64,000 nt of DNA from Rosellinia necatrix (taxonomy: Eukaryota; Ascomycota; Sordariomycetes; Xylariales; Xylariaceae), in NCBI GenBank assembly GCA_021209875.1, contig JAGYVD010000007.1:4216001-4280000 (forward strand), read 5' to 3'. The notes beneath the pieces were generated by a model. It was given only the letters and a program-made list of their open reading frames with translations. It was not told where the DNA came from and did not search any database. The position numbers were made by a program, and so were the translations under genes. Shown here one piece after another: positions 37,218 to 49,185 of this stretch (position 1 is its first letter; each line of letters starts with the position of its first letter).

Positions 37218-39315
37218 CTACTTCCCCTTCCTTCGACCAGACTCTTCCATCCTCTCTATCGTCTGGCCAAAGGCCAATCGGAATTGGGTGTCTGCAGACC
37301 CAAGTCTCGTCCCAGACGGGTTCTTGGGAATCCACACTGTCTCGCTCTCGTCCAAGATGTCGGCCATATCCAAAGCTCGATGCGGGCTAGTAAACAACAC
37401 CTTGACTACGGCGTTCACGTTGCTGTCCCGGACAAGCCGCATTATCGCCTTTGCCAGCTTTTTGGTGTCCCTGGAGAGCTCGCCGGTTTCATAGTACGAT
37501 ATCCCGTCTATGAATATGAAGAGAGGTGTCATGGGCGGCAATGCTTCAACGAGGGTCTGGAAGAGTCCCCATAGCTGACGGGCGCCCATGTCCCGCCCTT
37601 CGCTCTTGACGGTGGCAACCTGCTCGTCGTCAAGGCAGCTAAGCTCGCCGAAGCGCCACTGCGCCGTCAGTTGGCACGTCAGGTTCCTCAGCAGGCCAAG
37701 GCTGCCGCAAAGCTCATTATCCAGCCCGTCCGAGGCTGTATGCAGGCCGCAGAAATGACCCAGGACAATGATCCGCTTCAGCGCTTTGAGGCTTCGAATC
37801 AACATGGCACAAAAGAAAGAAAGCGATGATATTCTTTCCACGTAGGAGTTGCCGTTGACTAAGATCGCCCGTGAGCGCCCAGACTTGAACCATTCGCCCA
37901 CCGCGCCTGTTTCGTCCCTCATGAGCCACTCTGCCCGAGCCTGTTTGCCTTTCCCCATAGCGTACCCAGCACGTAGAATCCTCTCGGTGACTGTTCCTTG
38001 CGACCTAATCTCCTCGACGGTCGAGGAGGTGGGTTGGATGGAAAGAAGTAATTCACCCTGGGAGATATACTCTTTTGGGGGCACATCTTTATTTGAAATC
38101 TCCCTCCTGCCTTGGTTCTGGCTCTGTAGATCCACAAGCCCTATTCCAGTCGAAGTCAGGTTTGTGCCCTTACGAACAATGACATCCAGAAACAAGAAAA
38201 ACACTCACAGGCAGTATTGTGAAACTGGACCCTGAGAAATTGTAAAAACAGGTTCTTCAATGCGGCAATGTCTCGCCGCGTGTCCTCCGTATTATGTTGG
38301 ATCGAGTCCAACTTCTTATGCTCGCATAATTGGAGGGCCCTCTCTAGGTTTTCTGACGCTTTCTTTACATCGTCAATCTTCTCGTCCACCGGCCCGTATC
38401 CACCTTGTAGGATGAGAGGCCTGAGCCATTCGACTTTGGCAGTCAGCCCACCAGACACAGTTACAAGGAAGGATGCTATAATTCGGTCGTACATGAGCTT
38501 TCATTTGTCAAATACGCCATGATTCCTTCGATGGCAAATAGTATCTTGACGTATAAATCACATGTTGCATCCTGGAGATTTTGGTCCGATCGATACAGCT
38601 CCGAATACTCGTCTGCGCTCTTAATCGTTTGCGGTAATTCGGCAATGAGATCCATAACCCGATCTCGGGCCTTATTCGCTGCAGCACAAGCCTATTCCAA
38701 AGAGTTGGTTAGTTTACTACTGCCGTCTATTCAACACGCCCCCAGAGAACCCACTCCGAGAATAAACCTCAAGCCTCCACAGATAACCGACGTATAGTCT
38801 CCGTTAGGGATGAAGGCAATGAAAGGTTCGATCCTTTCGGATTTAGCGGCAACCTTTCTGACAACCTTCCGCACTCTGCCAAAGCCTTTTGGGTTGTTGT
38901 AGTCGTCTTGGACCCTTTCCAACTCTTTCATCACGTCATCCCAGCTATGTCGCTGGGAAATGTTGGCGCGCACCTTGCTCAACGAGCTTCTGTGCTTGCG
39001 TTGGTCTTCGTTATCCCGCCTCCCATGCTCTGCATCCCACTCTTTAAGAATGTGAACAAACCGTCTTTTCTCATCGTCTAGACGTTTCTGAGCCAATCTG
39101 AAAAACGGTCAGGTCACTAATTAAGGGTCACTAGGGATTACTACGATGACGATTGCTCACATCAATGCTGCGACATTTCCATCATTGAATTGGCCTAAAT
39201 GATCAGTATACAGCGTGGGATCGCTGAGGGAGGGGAAGAGTTCCGGCCATCTGCGTTCAATGAACTCAACGGGCAGCTCTGGCATTGCCGAGCCAGGAGG
39301 CCATGAAAGTGCCAT
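37218..39315 (-). CDS. Fungal DUF7708-like STAND-type protein
   Basis: The proposed minus-strand exons are 39315-39161, 39097-38755, 38691-38551, 38497-38209 and 38140-37218, giving 616 aa. Residues ~85-190 (SWDDVMKELERVQDDYNNP, KSERIEPFIAFIPNGDYTSVICGGLRFILG) resemble the DUF7708 helical domain found at the N-terminus of fungal STAND proteins. The C-terminal ~300 residues have the fold pattern of an ATPase-like module. These are a strand AILVNGNSY, a conserved GHFCGLHTASD, LLRNLTCQL, a Walker B-like strand PLFIFIDGISYYE and VLFTSPHR. A clean Walker A is absent. The third intron (38498-38550, GTCAAG...AAAG) is weak; without it there is a one-base frameshift at ~38500. Start choice among nearby ATGs (39315, 39285) is uncertain. 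The role is probably in recognition or cell-death signalling (inference). Confidence 0.65.
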
Positions 39316-40185
39316 ATCATCAATCCGGGGCAACATGTGGAGAATAAAAAAATAAAATAAAAAAGGTTCAGATGTAGTTATACTTTCAAAAGAATTAATC
39401 AAAGCGGATCATGAGTATAGAAGCCCACCACTATGAGTTTTAGGGGTGCTCAAAGATGCAGTCTATAGCTGAAAAGCATGCTTCCAACTGTCCAAGCGAT
39501 AGGAAGCTGGGCATAAACCAGCTTACAGCCGAGCCCCCGAAGTAACACGGTATAAATTCGGCGATCTACGAACATACTCTCTCTAGGCAGCCGCTTATTC
39601 GATCGACTAGCTACTTGTTATTCTCGGGGCCGAGAAACAGGCTCAGAAGAAGATCCATTTTCCATTCACCAGTTCTCAGTCACTCCTGCTGGGCATCTCT
39701 CACCCATAAATGGCACATACCGTGTTATGGAGAATCCGCGACCACACGAGAAGGGCGCTGTAGCCGAGGCGGGGAGACGACTGTAGCTGAGATGAGGGGT
39801 TTGTTGTATTGTGGCACAGATGTATGCAGGCATCATCCGGCTTACCCCGCCACGAACCTCGATGCGTAATACATTCATACATGTAATCATCCCCCGAAAC
39901 AGGTGACCGCATATGGAGCCTTGGAGGCCATCCCTCTTGGCTCATTCGTTGAAGAATTCGCTGAATACGTGCCAGTAGGTGCCTCACAGCTGGCTTTGGA
40001 CCTTTCCTTGCAATCAAACCCAGTCACACTACATTGTGACCCGCTGCCATCTTAACAAGAGATCGTTGAATCCGCGAGACTGCTACAGCTCTCGTCGAGC
40101 ATCCATATACTTCATTGGATAGTACACCCCTTGTTAGTCCCTTGTCGCATGCTTATCTCTGGCGTATACCTTTTAGCTAGTAATA
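39316..40185. promoter_or_regulatory. Shared divergent promoter of the STAND-like and AAA+ genes
   Basis: This 870 bp spacer lies between two head-to-head genes. There is no CDS in it; short frames at 39615-39890 are not conserved-looking. The arrangement would allow co-regulation. Confidence 0.5.
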
Positions 40186-43100
40186 ATGGAGGCACTCTCC
40201 GAGGCACCGATGCCTCCTAACGAAAGACCCAACAGCTCCGTGGATAGCAAAAGCACATACGGTGTTATCCCCAGCGCTACGGATACTGGAGAAAATCCAT
40301 ATCGTGCTACTGTGGATGAATCGAGGGGCGAGGCGATGGATTCCGTGAATATCCTATCCGAGATCCAATCCATTCGCACCCAAAGCCCAATGCATGCTGA
40401 AGGCTCGCCAGCGGCCGAGAAACAGCTCAGAGCTGAGGGTGAATCGATGGAAGCGGCTGACCCAAAAGTGAACGGGGACGAAGCGGAATTTCTGGAGCTA
40501 TATCGCAGTCTGCTGGGCATCATTTACCCAGAGGGAATTTCTCAGTCGACAACGGAGGAAATACATAACTATATCCTGCGCAAGGGAGGACTGTCGTCTT
40601 CTCTAAGGCCAAACCAAACTAGACATCTCTCCTTGTTGCTCCAGGAATACTTCCGCCTAACTCACGAAAGGTATGGATTGCCGTGCAGGTTCTAGACTTG
40701 ACTACTAATTGTCGTGTGGAGATATCTGAGACGTGACGAGCAACCGACCAAGCTCCAAGACTACCAAATGCAATTAATGTTGCTCGAGCAGCAAAATAAG
40801 AAAAGGCTTATGATGGCGCGCCAGGAACAAGATAGCATAGTTAAGGCAGCGGACGAAACAGGGCCCCAGCCAACAACAGTATTGCCTCAATTAAACCGGG
40901 TAACATGGGCAGACTTTAAGCGACAACATGAGCCAACGAAGGATAGCAAAAGCCGTTTTGCCATTGACATTCTAATCGGGGATCCGGTTATCCCTCACAA
41001 TCTCTGGAGGGATAAATTTGCCTTGAAGATCCCACGCCACCTTGAGGACCTAGAATATTTACGCCAGTTTAAAATGTCTTCGCTCTTTATGGACTCCGAG
41101 GGCCCGTCGAAAGCCAAAAATCAGAAAGATTTCGAGATACAAAAGAAGCTGTTCCTAGTTTCGAACGATTTTTACGAAATATCTGCACATTTCTATACGC
41201 CCATCCCCGATCGCATCCGTATAAATGGGGGGTCCCTGCAGGGGCTGCTACAAAATAGCCTAGAACTAGACGGGATCAGTAACCCCCCCTTCGTCGTATT
41301 GAAGCCGTTCAAGTTCTTAGTACAGAACCAAAGCCGCCTTAGAGGCCTCTATGCCAAGCTAAGACGACAATTCAATTTGTCCGGCCGCGAAGACGATCCA
41401 GATAAGAGTGGCGGCTTCGGGTACCTCGAAGCTCTCGGAGAAGAACTGGCGGTGTATGGTACCGAGCAAGGCTACGAAGAGCTGGGATGCTTGATCGAGT
41501 TCATGGATAATGATCTGAGGGTCTTGAGGCACCTAGATGATGGATCAGTGAGTAGTATATACTTTTCAGACCTCTGGTTTATTTTTAAGCCGGGGGAAGA
41601 GGTCGTCACTTCTCAAAAACCCTACCAGGCCTATAGGGTCCTTGATGTTACCGGCGGACGGCGTTATCTTAGCCCCCCGGTTGACGAGAATGAAGAGGAA
41701 GGTGCGGCATGGGCTGAATCGTACAGAATCCCAGAACAATCGAGTGCCTTCGTGATCAGCTGCTATCACGTGGGCTTCGACGGAATCAGATTCGGACCAG
41801 TTGCACACTCGTTTGAGATTCAAGGGTACGGTGGGCTTCGAGACATCACATCACTGCCCATTTATCCCCTACGATTTGCCAAAGACCCAGAGACCCTAGG
41901 CAAAAGACTTCAAAACAACGGCCGTGCGTTTATCCAGGTATTGCATGGAGGACATCGGCAATATAGCGGTCCCAACTTGCATGAAGCAGAAGACATTGAC
42001 AGCCCTATTATCATTGACTTTCATGCAGCCTTGTGGGATGGCCAGGACAAGGACAAAAATTGGGATTTTAGGGTGGAATTTGGTCTACGTTCGCCTCCCA
42101 GGGCAAACCCAGCAGAGACAATTATGATATCAGCCGGCGGATGCGTTGATCCTGATTGTTGTGAGAACGATAACATTTTTGACGACCGCGAGCCAGACAG
42201 CGGAAGAATGAAAGATTTCATCACCAACAAACCTCTACTAACAAAGGACATCCGGTATCTCACAAACGACCCGAGTCAAATTCCGGATGAGGACCTCATT
42301 CTCCTTCCTCACAGGCTACCTGCATTTATCCTCAAGGACCGGAAATGGGGTAAGTTGTTCGGGACAGCGGTATCCCCCCCCCCTTTTTCTTTCCCCTTCT
42401 TTGCATCTAAAAAGCTAATCGATTATTTAGCGGTAATTGATATCAACCATGTTAACGAAGTCAAGAAGCTTGATGGATGGCAGTCGCTTGTGTTACCTGA
42501 CGGGCATAAACACATGGTATATTCTCTGGTACAGGCTCACTACCGTAGTAAAAACCGTCCTGATACGAATGAAGATGTTCAAGCAGATCTCGTGCGCGGA
42601 AAAGGTACGAGCGAGACATCGTCAATGTCTTTCGTCAGCTAATTCTTTGTCCGGTAGGAAAGGGTCTCATCATTTTACTCCACGGTGCTCCGGGCGTTGG
42701 AAAGACCTCAACGGCCGGTATGTTTAATACCATTCTCTTAACTTATAGACTCTACTTACGCTGTCTATAGAATGCGTGGCTGATTCTTGCAACCGACCAT
42801 TATACCCCATCACCTGCGGTGACCTTGGGATTACTGCCGAGGAAGTTGAAACTCGACTCAAGCGCATTCTCATTCAAGCGCAGAAATGGAAATGTGTTTT
42901 ACTTCTCGATGAGGTGTGTACACGATATATTCCACCAACTGTGTGCTTACGAAGAAGCAGGCCGATGTTTTCTTGAGTGAGAGAGAAAACAATGTTAAGC
43001 ACAATAGTCTGGTATCCGGTGAGCCTGTAATTCATCTTCTCTGTTGACCTATTCTGACGCATTGGCCTGGCAGTCTTTTTACGTGTTCTAGAATACTACC

Positions 43101-44038
43101 AAGGCATCCTCTTCTTGACGACAAATCGCGTCGGAAGGATAGATGAGGCCTTTAGGTCACGAGTTCACATAAGCTTATACTATCCGCCCTTAGACAAAAG
43201 GGCAACGCTAGATATTTTCAAAATGAACCTAGACCGGACGGTGTTCCGCAAAGGAAGCACTATGAGGGTGAAGGAAAAGGAAATTATGGAATTCGCTTTG
43301 GATCATTACTTGAACAACAAGCCACGCGTTCGATGGAACGGCAGACAAATTCGGAACGCATTTCACATCGCCGTTGCGCTAGCGGAAAACGAAGCACAGG
43401 AAAAAGATGACGCAAAGAAAACGCCGGGTAAAGCAACCCAAGCCGTTCTTCGCCCTAGACACTTCGATCTGGTGGATAATGCATCCTCCAAGTTTGACGA
43501 CTACCTCCACGATGTGCTAGGGATGGGATATTCCGACCGAGCACAGCTACAATCCCTACGGTCGGATAAATGGGGGGCCAAGCGTGACCATGACGACGAG
43601 CGAAGCCCGAAAGAGGCGGACCGGCGTCGGCGTGGACGAAACAGGGACTCATCTTCGTCGGAGCTGTATTACGGCGATGACACGAGCGACGGTAACCAAG
43701 GACGGCGACGGTCATCTGCGCAAATTTCCCGCGACCGGTCGGGACGCGGCCCTGGCCGTAACAAGGACGAGACCGCAACTGACGAGACAGACGAAGGGAA
43801 GAAAGAGGGGAGGGAAAGGGAGAGGGAGAGGGAGAGGGAGAGGGAGAAGGGGGAAGGGGCGAGAAAGAAAGAAATGGGATACAGAAGGGGTCGGGAGAAG
43901 AAAAACATCCGTCGTCGAAGGGACGAAGACTCTGAACCTGAAGACCGAGGATCACGGAGCCACGGGGGACGCCAAAAAGAGTCGCCGATCAGCAAAGGCA
44001 AGCAGCAGCGGTTTCGGCATGACAGCAGCGACTATTGA
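40186..44038 (+). CDS. AAA+ ATPase with N-terminal DUF7025-type domain
   Basis: Seven exons (40186-40670, 40722-42349, 42431-42604, 42658-42717, 42771-42913, 42961-43018 and 43074-44038) encode 1170 aa. All six introns are 47-81 nt with matching phases. Residues ~330-560 resemble the DUF7025 region that precedes AAA modules in many filamentous fungi (LIEFMDNDLRVLRHLDDG, YRVLDVTGGRRYLSP). The AAA+ core has ILLHGAPGVGKTSTAE (Walker A, ~775), CVLLLDEADVFLSER (Walker B, ~830), a sensor-1-like ILFLTTNRVGRIDEAFRSR and HISLYYPPLDKRAT. The C-terminal ~150 residues are highly charged and disordered, with an Arg-Glu repeat encoded by AGGGAG units. Biological function of the family is unknown; the core resembles Bcs1/proteasomal-type remodelling ATPases. 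No signal or membrane segment was seen. Confidence 0.88.
43806..43850 (+). repeat. (AGGGAG)n coding repeat, Arg-Glu tract
   Basis: A hexanucleotide array in the last exon of the AAA+ gene encodes alternating Arg and Glu. Its unit length keeps the frame, so copy number may vary without damage. Confidence 0.85.
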
Positions 44039-44328
44039 GACCGTAACGGGACTCTGCTTTCATCCATTAACTGGGCATAGAAGACCGGCTATTCGAAAAC
44101 CAAGTGTATCGTTGTTGCCTGATGGATTGCTAGATTTATACTCACGAGGAATAATGTGAAAGAAATGAAGGAACGGGGATCTGGTTGAGTAATACACTAC
44201 CACTACGTACTTACCCAAGTAATTAAAAACCAGGTACTAACACCTCTAAATGCATCATCGATGTTCGGCCCCCTTTTCCACTTTTACAGTAACCCTACAT
44301 TACACATTTGAAGTTATAAGTACGGACG

Positions 44329-44359
<31 letters not shown>

Positions 44360-45406
44360 TGTAATGTAATGTAATGTAATGTAATGTAAATAATAATGAC
44401 GCCCTCTGTTTTTGACGCACATCAATATCTCCCCATAGTAAACCGCCTCCGTTATCCCCCCACGGCTGTATTGATCGAATTCTCTAAATGGGTCAGACAA
44501 AGACAGACGTTCAAGTGTAACTTGTCTTACGACGCCTATCGAATTGAGTTGGGATGGCACATATGGTTGAGGAATGACCTTTGTAGAATATGCACGAGTA
44601 CCTAGGACTAACTAGATACAGCAGGTTAGATAAGAGGCTAACTAATATAACTAACTACCTAGTATGTAGTGTATACATAGAAACAGTTACACTAATCTAG
44701 CTTGGGATGGAATGCACCTAGCCCTAGCTCAACAGCCATATGCGGAGAGATAAGGTACTATGGAGCTTACCTCCTCTGGGTCTCTGCGTATGGGCGCTAT
44801 CAGTCGACAACATAAGCACAACATAAGGTGAGCGAGCAGCGACCTGGTCAATCCCCTTACCTTGTCGTTACCTTATCTGCTCACGGAACCGGAATGGGTA
44901 GATAAGTTAGTTATTGACTTATAGATAGGTGCTCGGGTCGAGTAAAGGAGTGGTTGGTAATGGAGATGGAACTCGTCATAACAGCGAATAACTATCCCCT
45001 GCTTAGGATTCCAGGTGCCAAGTAAACATGCGGTTGATGATTCCCGCGGGTTGCCAACCCAGCGAGCGCTAGGTGCTTATATATAATCGGTGTGCTACGT
45101 GGGTATACACTCGGTAGATTGCCACGAAAGGTTGCCTTTTACATACATATGCATGCATGCTAAAACATGGCATGAGTGGATGCTGCTTACCTGCTTCTAC
45201 TGCTACCTGCCAACCAACCAGCTTTACTTCCAACTGAGGTTTAATAACCGAGGTTTAATCGTCCGTTCATTCATATCGCTTGTCGCCAAACGCTCCAATT
45301 CCGGTATTAGTCCATCTCGGTCTCGGCCTCGACCTGGTGCAAGCCGTGTAGTGTAGGAGACACACAAACACATACACACACTCCCGTCCCCAGAGGGAAC
45401 TTTACC
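44039..45406. other. Intergenic gap upstream of the permease
   Basis: There is no gene in 1.37 kb. It contains a GTAT tetranucleotide array passing into a GTAAT pentanucleotide array (44326-44388) and an AT-rich segment with CTAGTTAG-type palindromes. Confidence 0.55.
44326..44388. repeat. Compound (GTAT)n-(GTAAT)n microsatellite
   Basis: About seven GTAT units pass directly into about six GTAAT units. The second unit differs from the first by one added A, which suggests slippage from a common precursor. Confidence 0.9.
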
Positions 45407-47444
45407 ATGGCCGGACTCGAGATCGAGCCGGCAACCTCGAACAACGTCGCTGTTCAAGACGAAGACCGCCTGGCGCAGTTCGGTTACAAGCAAGAGCTAA
45501 AGCGCGATTGGGTATGCATGCATGCCCCCGTCTTTATTTTGTCCTGTCCTGTCCTGGTTGTTGACTTTGATACCTTCCCGGCACGCAGGGTTTAGCACAT
45601 AACTTCGGCGTATCCTTCTCTATTATTGTAAGCCCGGCCGCAATGATAATCAGGGGAATGGGCATCACGGAAGACTGATAGCGAGGTTTTCTTTTCCTCC
45701 CCCCCCCCCTTTTTTTAGAGCGTTATCACAGGTCTTACCACGCTGTTCGAATATGGGCTGAATACGGGTGGCCCCGCGGGTAAGATATACACACCCTCCC
45801 CCTCCCCCCCTTTCTTACCCGGCCCAGGGCCGCCTAACCCGGGTCTTGCCCCCGCAGTCATGAGCATCGGCTGGATCGTGGTGTCCTTCTTCACGCTGGC
45901 GGTGGCGGTGGCGATGGGGGAGATCGTGTCGGCGATCCCGACGAGCGGCGGGCCGTACTTCTGGGCCGCGCTGATGGCGCCGCCGCGCTGGTCCGCCTTC
46001 GCCGCCTGGATTACCGGCTGGTTCAACCTGCTTGGCCAGGTGGCCGTGACCACCGGCATCTCCTTCGGGCTCGCCAACCTCATCGCCACCGCCGCCGCCG
46101 TCAAGAGCCCGGACTACGAGCCCACGCCGGCCAAGACCGTCGGCATCTACGCCGCCGTGCTCGTCTCCCACGGCCTCGTCAACACCTTTGGCGTCCGCGT
46201 CCTCAAGCACCTCAACAACCTCTCCATCATCCTCCACTCCGCCGGCGTCACCGCCCTCGCCGTCGCCGTGCTCGCCAAGGCCCCCAAGCACCAGCCCGCC
46301 TCCTTCGTCTTCGGTTACCTCCACGATGGCACCGGCGTTGACGGTAGTCCCGGCTGGAGCGAGCGCGCGTCCCCGGCGTACCTCGTCGTGTGCGGTAGTC
46401 TACTCGCGCAGTACACGTTTGTATTCCTTGTCTTTTTTTTTTCCTTTTTTTCTTTTCTTTTCTTTTTTTTTACCCTTCTCTTTTTACTCTTTATATCTCT
46501 CCCCCACCCCCACACACAAAACACCTTGACGAGGTTCATTATCATTACCGACTGACTATTGAGCCCCTAGGCTAACCGGTTTCGACGCCTCGGCGCACCT
46601 GTCCGAGGAGACGCGGCGCGCGTCATGGTCGGCGCCGATCGGCGTGGTGTCGTCGGTGGGGTTCAGCGCCGTGTTCGGCCTGCTCGTGCTGCTGTCCCTC
46701 CTGTTCTCGATCCAGGACTTCGAGGCCACGGTGGCCTCGAAGTACGGGCAGCCGGTGTTGCAGATCCTCGTCGACGTGTTCGGCGAGGACGGCGCGCTCG
46801 CGCTCTTCGGGCTCGTCATCGTCTGCGTCTGGCACTGCGGCCTCTTCAGCATGACCAGCAACTCGCGCATGATGTTCGCCTTCGCCCGCGACGGCGGCAT
46901 ACACCCGCTCTTCCACCGCGTCGACGCCCGCTTCCGCAGCCCCGTCCGCGCCGTCTGGCTCGCCGCCTTCCTCAGCTTCGCGCTCGCCCTGCCGTCGCTC
47001 GGGAGCGACGTCGCCTTCGCCGCCGCCACGAGCATCGCCACCATCGGCCTGTACATCAGCTACGGCATCCCCATCCTGCTCGGCCTCGTCTGGCACGCCG
47101 AGTTCGGCGCCATCAAGGGGCCCTTCCACCTCGGCCCCTTCAGCCGCCCCGTCGCCGCCGTCGCCGTCGCCTGGATCCTCGCCATCTCCGTCGTCTTCGT
47201 CCTCCCCACCGCCAACCCCGTCACCAGCCAGACGCTGAACTACACCGTCGTCGCCGTCGGCATCATCGCCGGCGGCGCCACGGGCGCCTGGGCCCTTTGG
47301 GCTAGGCACTGGTTCACGGGGCCCGCTACCGAGGTCACCGAGGCGCTCCGGCAGGGCGTTGACCTGACGGACCCTGACGTGAGAGAGAAGAAGAAGGAGA
47401 AGGCTGCCAATGAGACGGGCGCTGGATTGGAGAGTAGTGACTAG
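45407..47444 (+). CDS. Amino-acid/GABA-type permease (APC superfamily)
   Basis: Five exons (45407-45511, 45589-45627, 45719-45779, 45858-46416 and 46571-47444) encode 545 aa. The first three exons are short and together give LAHNFGVSFSII-SVITGLTTLFEYGLNTGGPA, the first two helices of fungal GABA/choline-type permeases. Later segments are EIVSAIPTSGGPYFW, WITGWFNLLGQVAVTT, SAPIGVVSSVGFSAVFG, CGLFSMTSNSRMMFAFARDGG and LYISYGIPILLG. About twelve membrane helices are visible. The substrate is probably GABA, choline or an amino acid; the sequence does not decide. Exon 4 and 5 codons are strongly GC3-rich (GCC, CTC, GTC), unlike the flanking AT-rich DNA. The last intron contains a long T-rich tract (46434-46490). 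Confidence 0.93.
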
Positions 47445-47763
47445 AAAGCGAGCACTGCCTATTTATTACCCATTTAGAAAATTGAGTGCTGCGGGGGGTA
47501 TTGTTGTAGGATAAACACGATAGTTGTACTAGGGTATACATGTCTTACGTGAACTCCGAGGGTACTACGAGATTTTGAATCTTTACTACGGGGGCCCTGA
47601 GTGGGTTTCCGACAGCCATTCGGCAGCCGAATTCGTTCTCGTCCTAATCTAACATCGGCCGACTCTTATGGCAAGAGGGTATATCATAGAACGCATTGTC
47701 AGAAATCAAGTCCGGCATCGTGTTTGCCCTCCCACTCCCTTCCCTCTGCGCGCAACTCAACGC
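47445..47763. other. Convergent gap between the permease and RPA43
   Basis: This 319 bp spacer has nothing recognised beyond presumed 3' ends. Confidence 0.5.
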
Positions 47764-49185
47764 TTAAGCCGCGGCCGCTTGGCCATCGGGTTCTTTTCCG
47801 TCATCATTAGTGAATCTGGTTATGCTCAAGTCCAGCGGTAACCTCCTTTCTCTGCGTAGCGCAGTCCCGTGCTTCAACTTATGCCTCAGGCCTTCCATCT
47901 CCTTGCGGACTTTATTCATTTCCCCATCTTCTGTGAGCATGGTACCCTCTATACTCAGGTACCCGTAGTCACCACTGTTGCCGACCTCGTAGTTCTTAAT
48001 CCGGAATCGTATCGGCGTGTCGGCCGTGATCTTAGAGCCCTGTCCGTCTACCCAATGTCCCGTGGTGTGCACTTCGCCATGATCCGCCCCGGCATCGTCT
48101 CCCGGCGATTCCGAGGGCGACTCAGTTTCAGCATCGCTGTTTTCTTCGTTGCCGGGATGATGGTCAATCCACCGCCAATCCCGCGGTAGTCGCTCGGCTT
48201 CGATCGACGCGTTGAACTTGCCCCAGCAGACGACGCCGATGTGGCCTCCACTCTGGATATTGACCAAGCCTTCTAACCACGCGCCTCGCGATGGCTGGAA
48301 GACGTCGATCTCGACGGTGAGCCAACCGAAGCTGACGGCGTGTTCGTTTATGGACTCAAAGACCGCTACGTCATCCATCGCACTCTCTTCCGTGAGCGAG
48401 CTGCTTCCGGGCGCTTCGCCGATGCGCGGGTGGCGGCAGGCCAGGAGAACACCGCCGAAGCTGGGCACATAACGGTTGAGGAGCGGCTCGAGGTGCTGGT
48501 TCAGGTAGCCCTGTATAGGCTCGTTGAGGCCGAGGGGGTGAAGAGGGAGGTATTGCGACACGGTTTGGGTATAGAATGGGTACTGGTGCTTAGATGGCGC
48601 TCTGCCGGGGATTGTTGCCGAGCGTGAAGAATTGAGTACTACGATGTCCGGGCGCCCGTAGCCGTGGTCATTGTCTTCTTCTTCTTCTTCTTCTTCTTCT
48701 TCTTCGTCGTCGTTCTCATTGTCGTCGTTGCCGTTATCGTCGTCGTTGGAGACCCTGCTGCGCGATTCCTTATGCTTATTCTTGAGCTTCTTCATCTCCT
48801 TCCTATGAGCCTTCTTTTTGCCCGACCGTTTCCCCCCGTCGTCCTCTCCGCCTTCATCAACATCCCGGGCGGGCGTTGCTTCGGCCCGAGACTTCTCCAG
48901 GCTTATGTGAGGTTCTTCTGTCTTGCTCGACTTGTGGCTTTTCCGTTTCCGTTTTGCCGTCGTGCCGTCGTCTTCGGCCTCCTCGACTGTTTGGCTGAGA
49001 GCAGGAACAGCATCGCTTCGTGACTTTTTGTGTTTTCGCTCGGCCTTTTCGGCCTGGCTCGTGTCGCGATGCCTTTTCTTGCTCGTGGCTGTATCTTTAT
49101 GCTTTGAGGATTTCCGTAGACTGCCCTCGCCAGCGCCAGGTGGCCCTGGCAGTAATGGCAACCTCGTGGTGGCCACTTCCGCCAT
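47764..49185 (-). CDS. RPA43: RNA polymerase I subunit Rpa43
   Basis: A single uninterrupted frame of 473 aa runs from MAEVATTRLPLLPG. Residues ~15-185 are Lys/Ser/Asp/Glu-rich and disordered, with nucleolar-type basic runs and a Glu9 tract coded by a TTC repeat on the plus strand (48676-48707). The conserved part begins with an Rpb7-N-like segment (YLPLHPLGLNEPIQGYLNQH, residues ~210-250). It continues with the RPA43 OB-fold (VSFGWLTVEIDVFQPSRGAWLEG, SGGHIGVVCWGKFNASI, PIRFRIKNYEVGNSGDYGYL). Rpa43 with Rpa14 forms the pol I stalk that binds Rrn3 for rDNA initiation. The N-terminal extension is long compared with yeast (326 aa) but common in filamentous fungi. Confidence 0.9.
   Translation of the reverse strand: MAEVATTRLPLLPGPPGAGEGSLRKSSKHKDTATSKKRHRDTSQAEKAERKHKKSRSDAVPALSQTVEEAEDDGTTAKRKRKSHKSSKTEEPHISLEKSRAEATPARDVDEGGEDDGGKRSGKKKAHRKEMKKLKNKHKESRSRVSNDDDNGNDDNENDDEEEEEEEEEEDNDHGYGRPDIVVLNSSRSATIPGRAPSKHQYPFYTQTVSQYLPLHPLGLNEPIQGYLNQHLEPLLNRYVPSFGGVLLACRHPRIGEAPGSSSLTEESAMDDVAVFESINEHAVSFGWLTVEIDVFQPSRGAWLEGLVNIQSGGHIGVVCWGKFNASIEAERLPRDWRWIDHHPGNEENSDAETESPSESPGDDAGADHGEVHTTGHWVDGQGSKITADTPIRFRIKNYEVGNSGDYGYLSIEGTMLTEDGEMNKVRKEMEGLRHKLKHGTALRRERRLPLDLSITRFTNDDGKEPDGQAAAA
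48676..48707. repeat. (TTC)n trinucleotide run encoding polyGlu in RPA43
   Basis: About ten TTC units on the plus strand encode an uninterrupted Glu run on the minus-strand gene. They lie in the disordered N-terminal half of Rpa43. Confidence 0.9.

Noticed and set aside
46625..47309. Long open frames on both strands opposite the permease's last exon
   Set aside because: Arg/Pro- or Asp/Gly-rich translations caused by GC3 bias; shadows of the permease.
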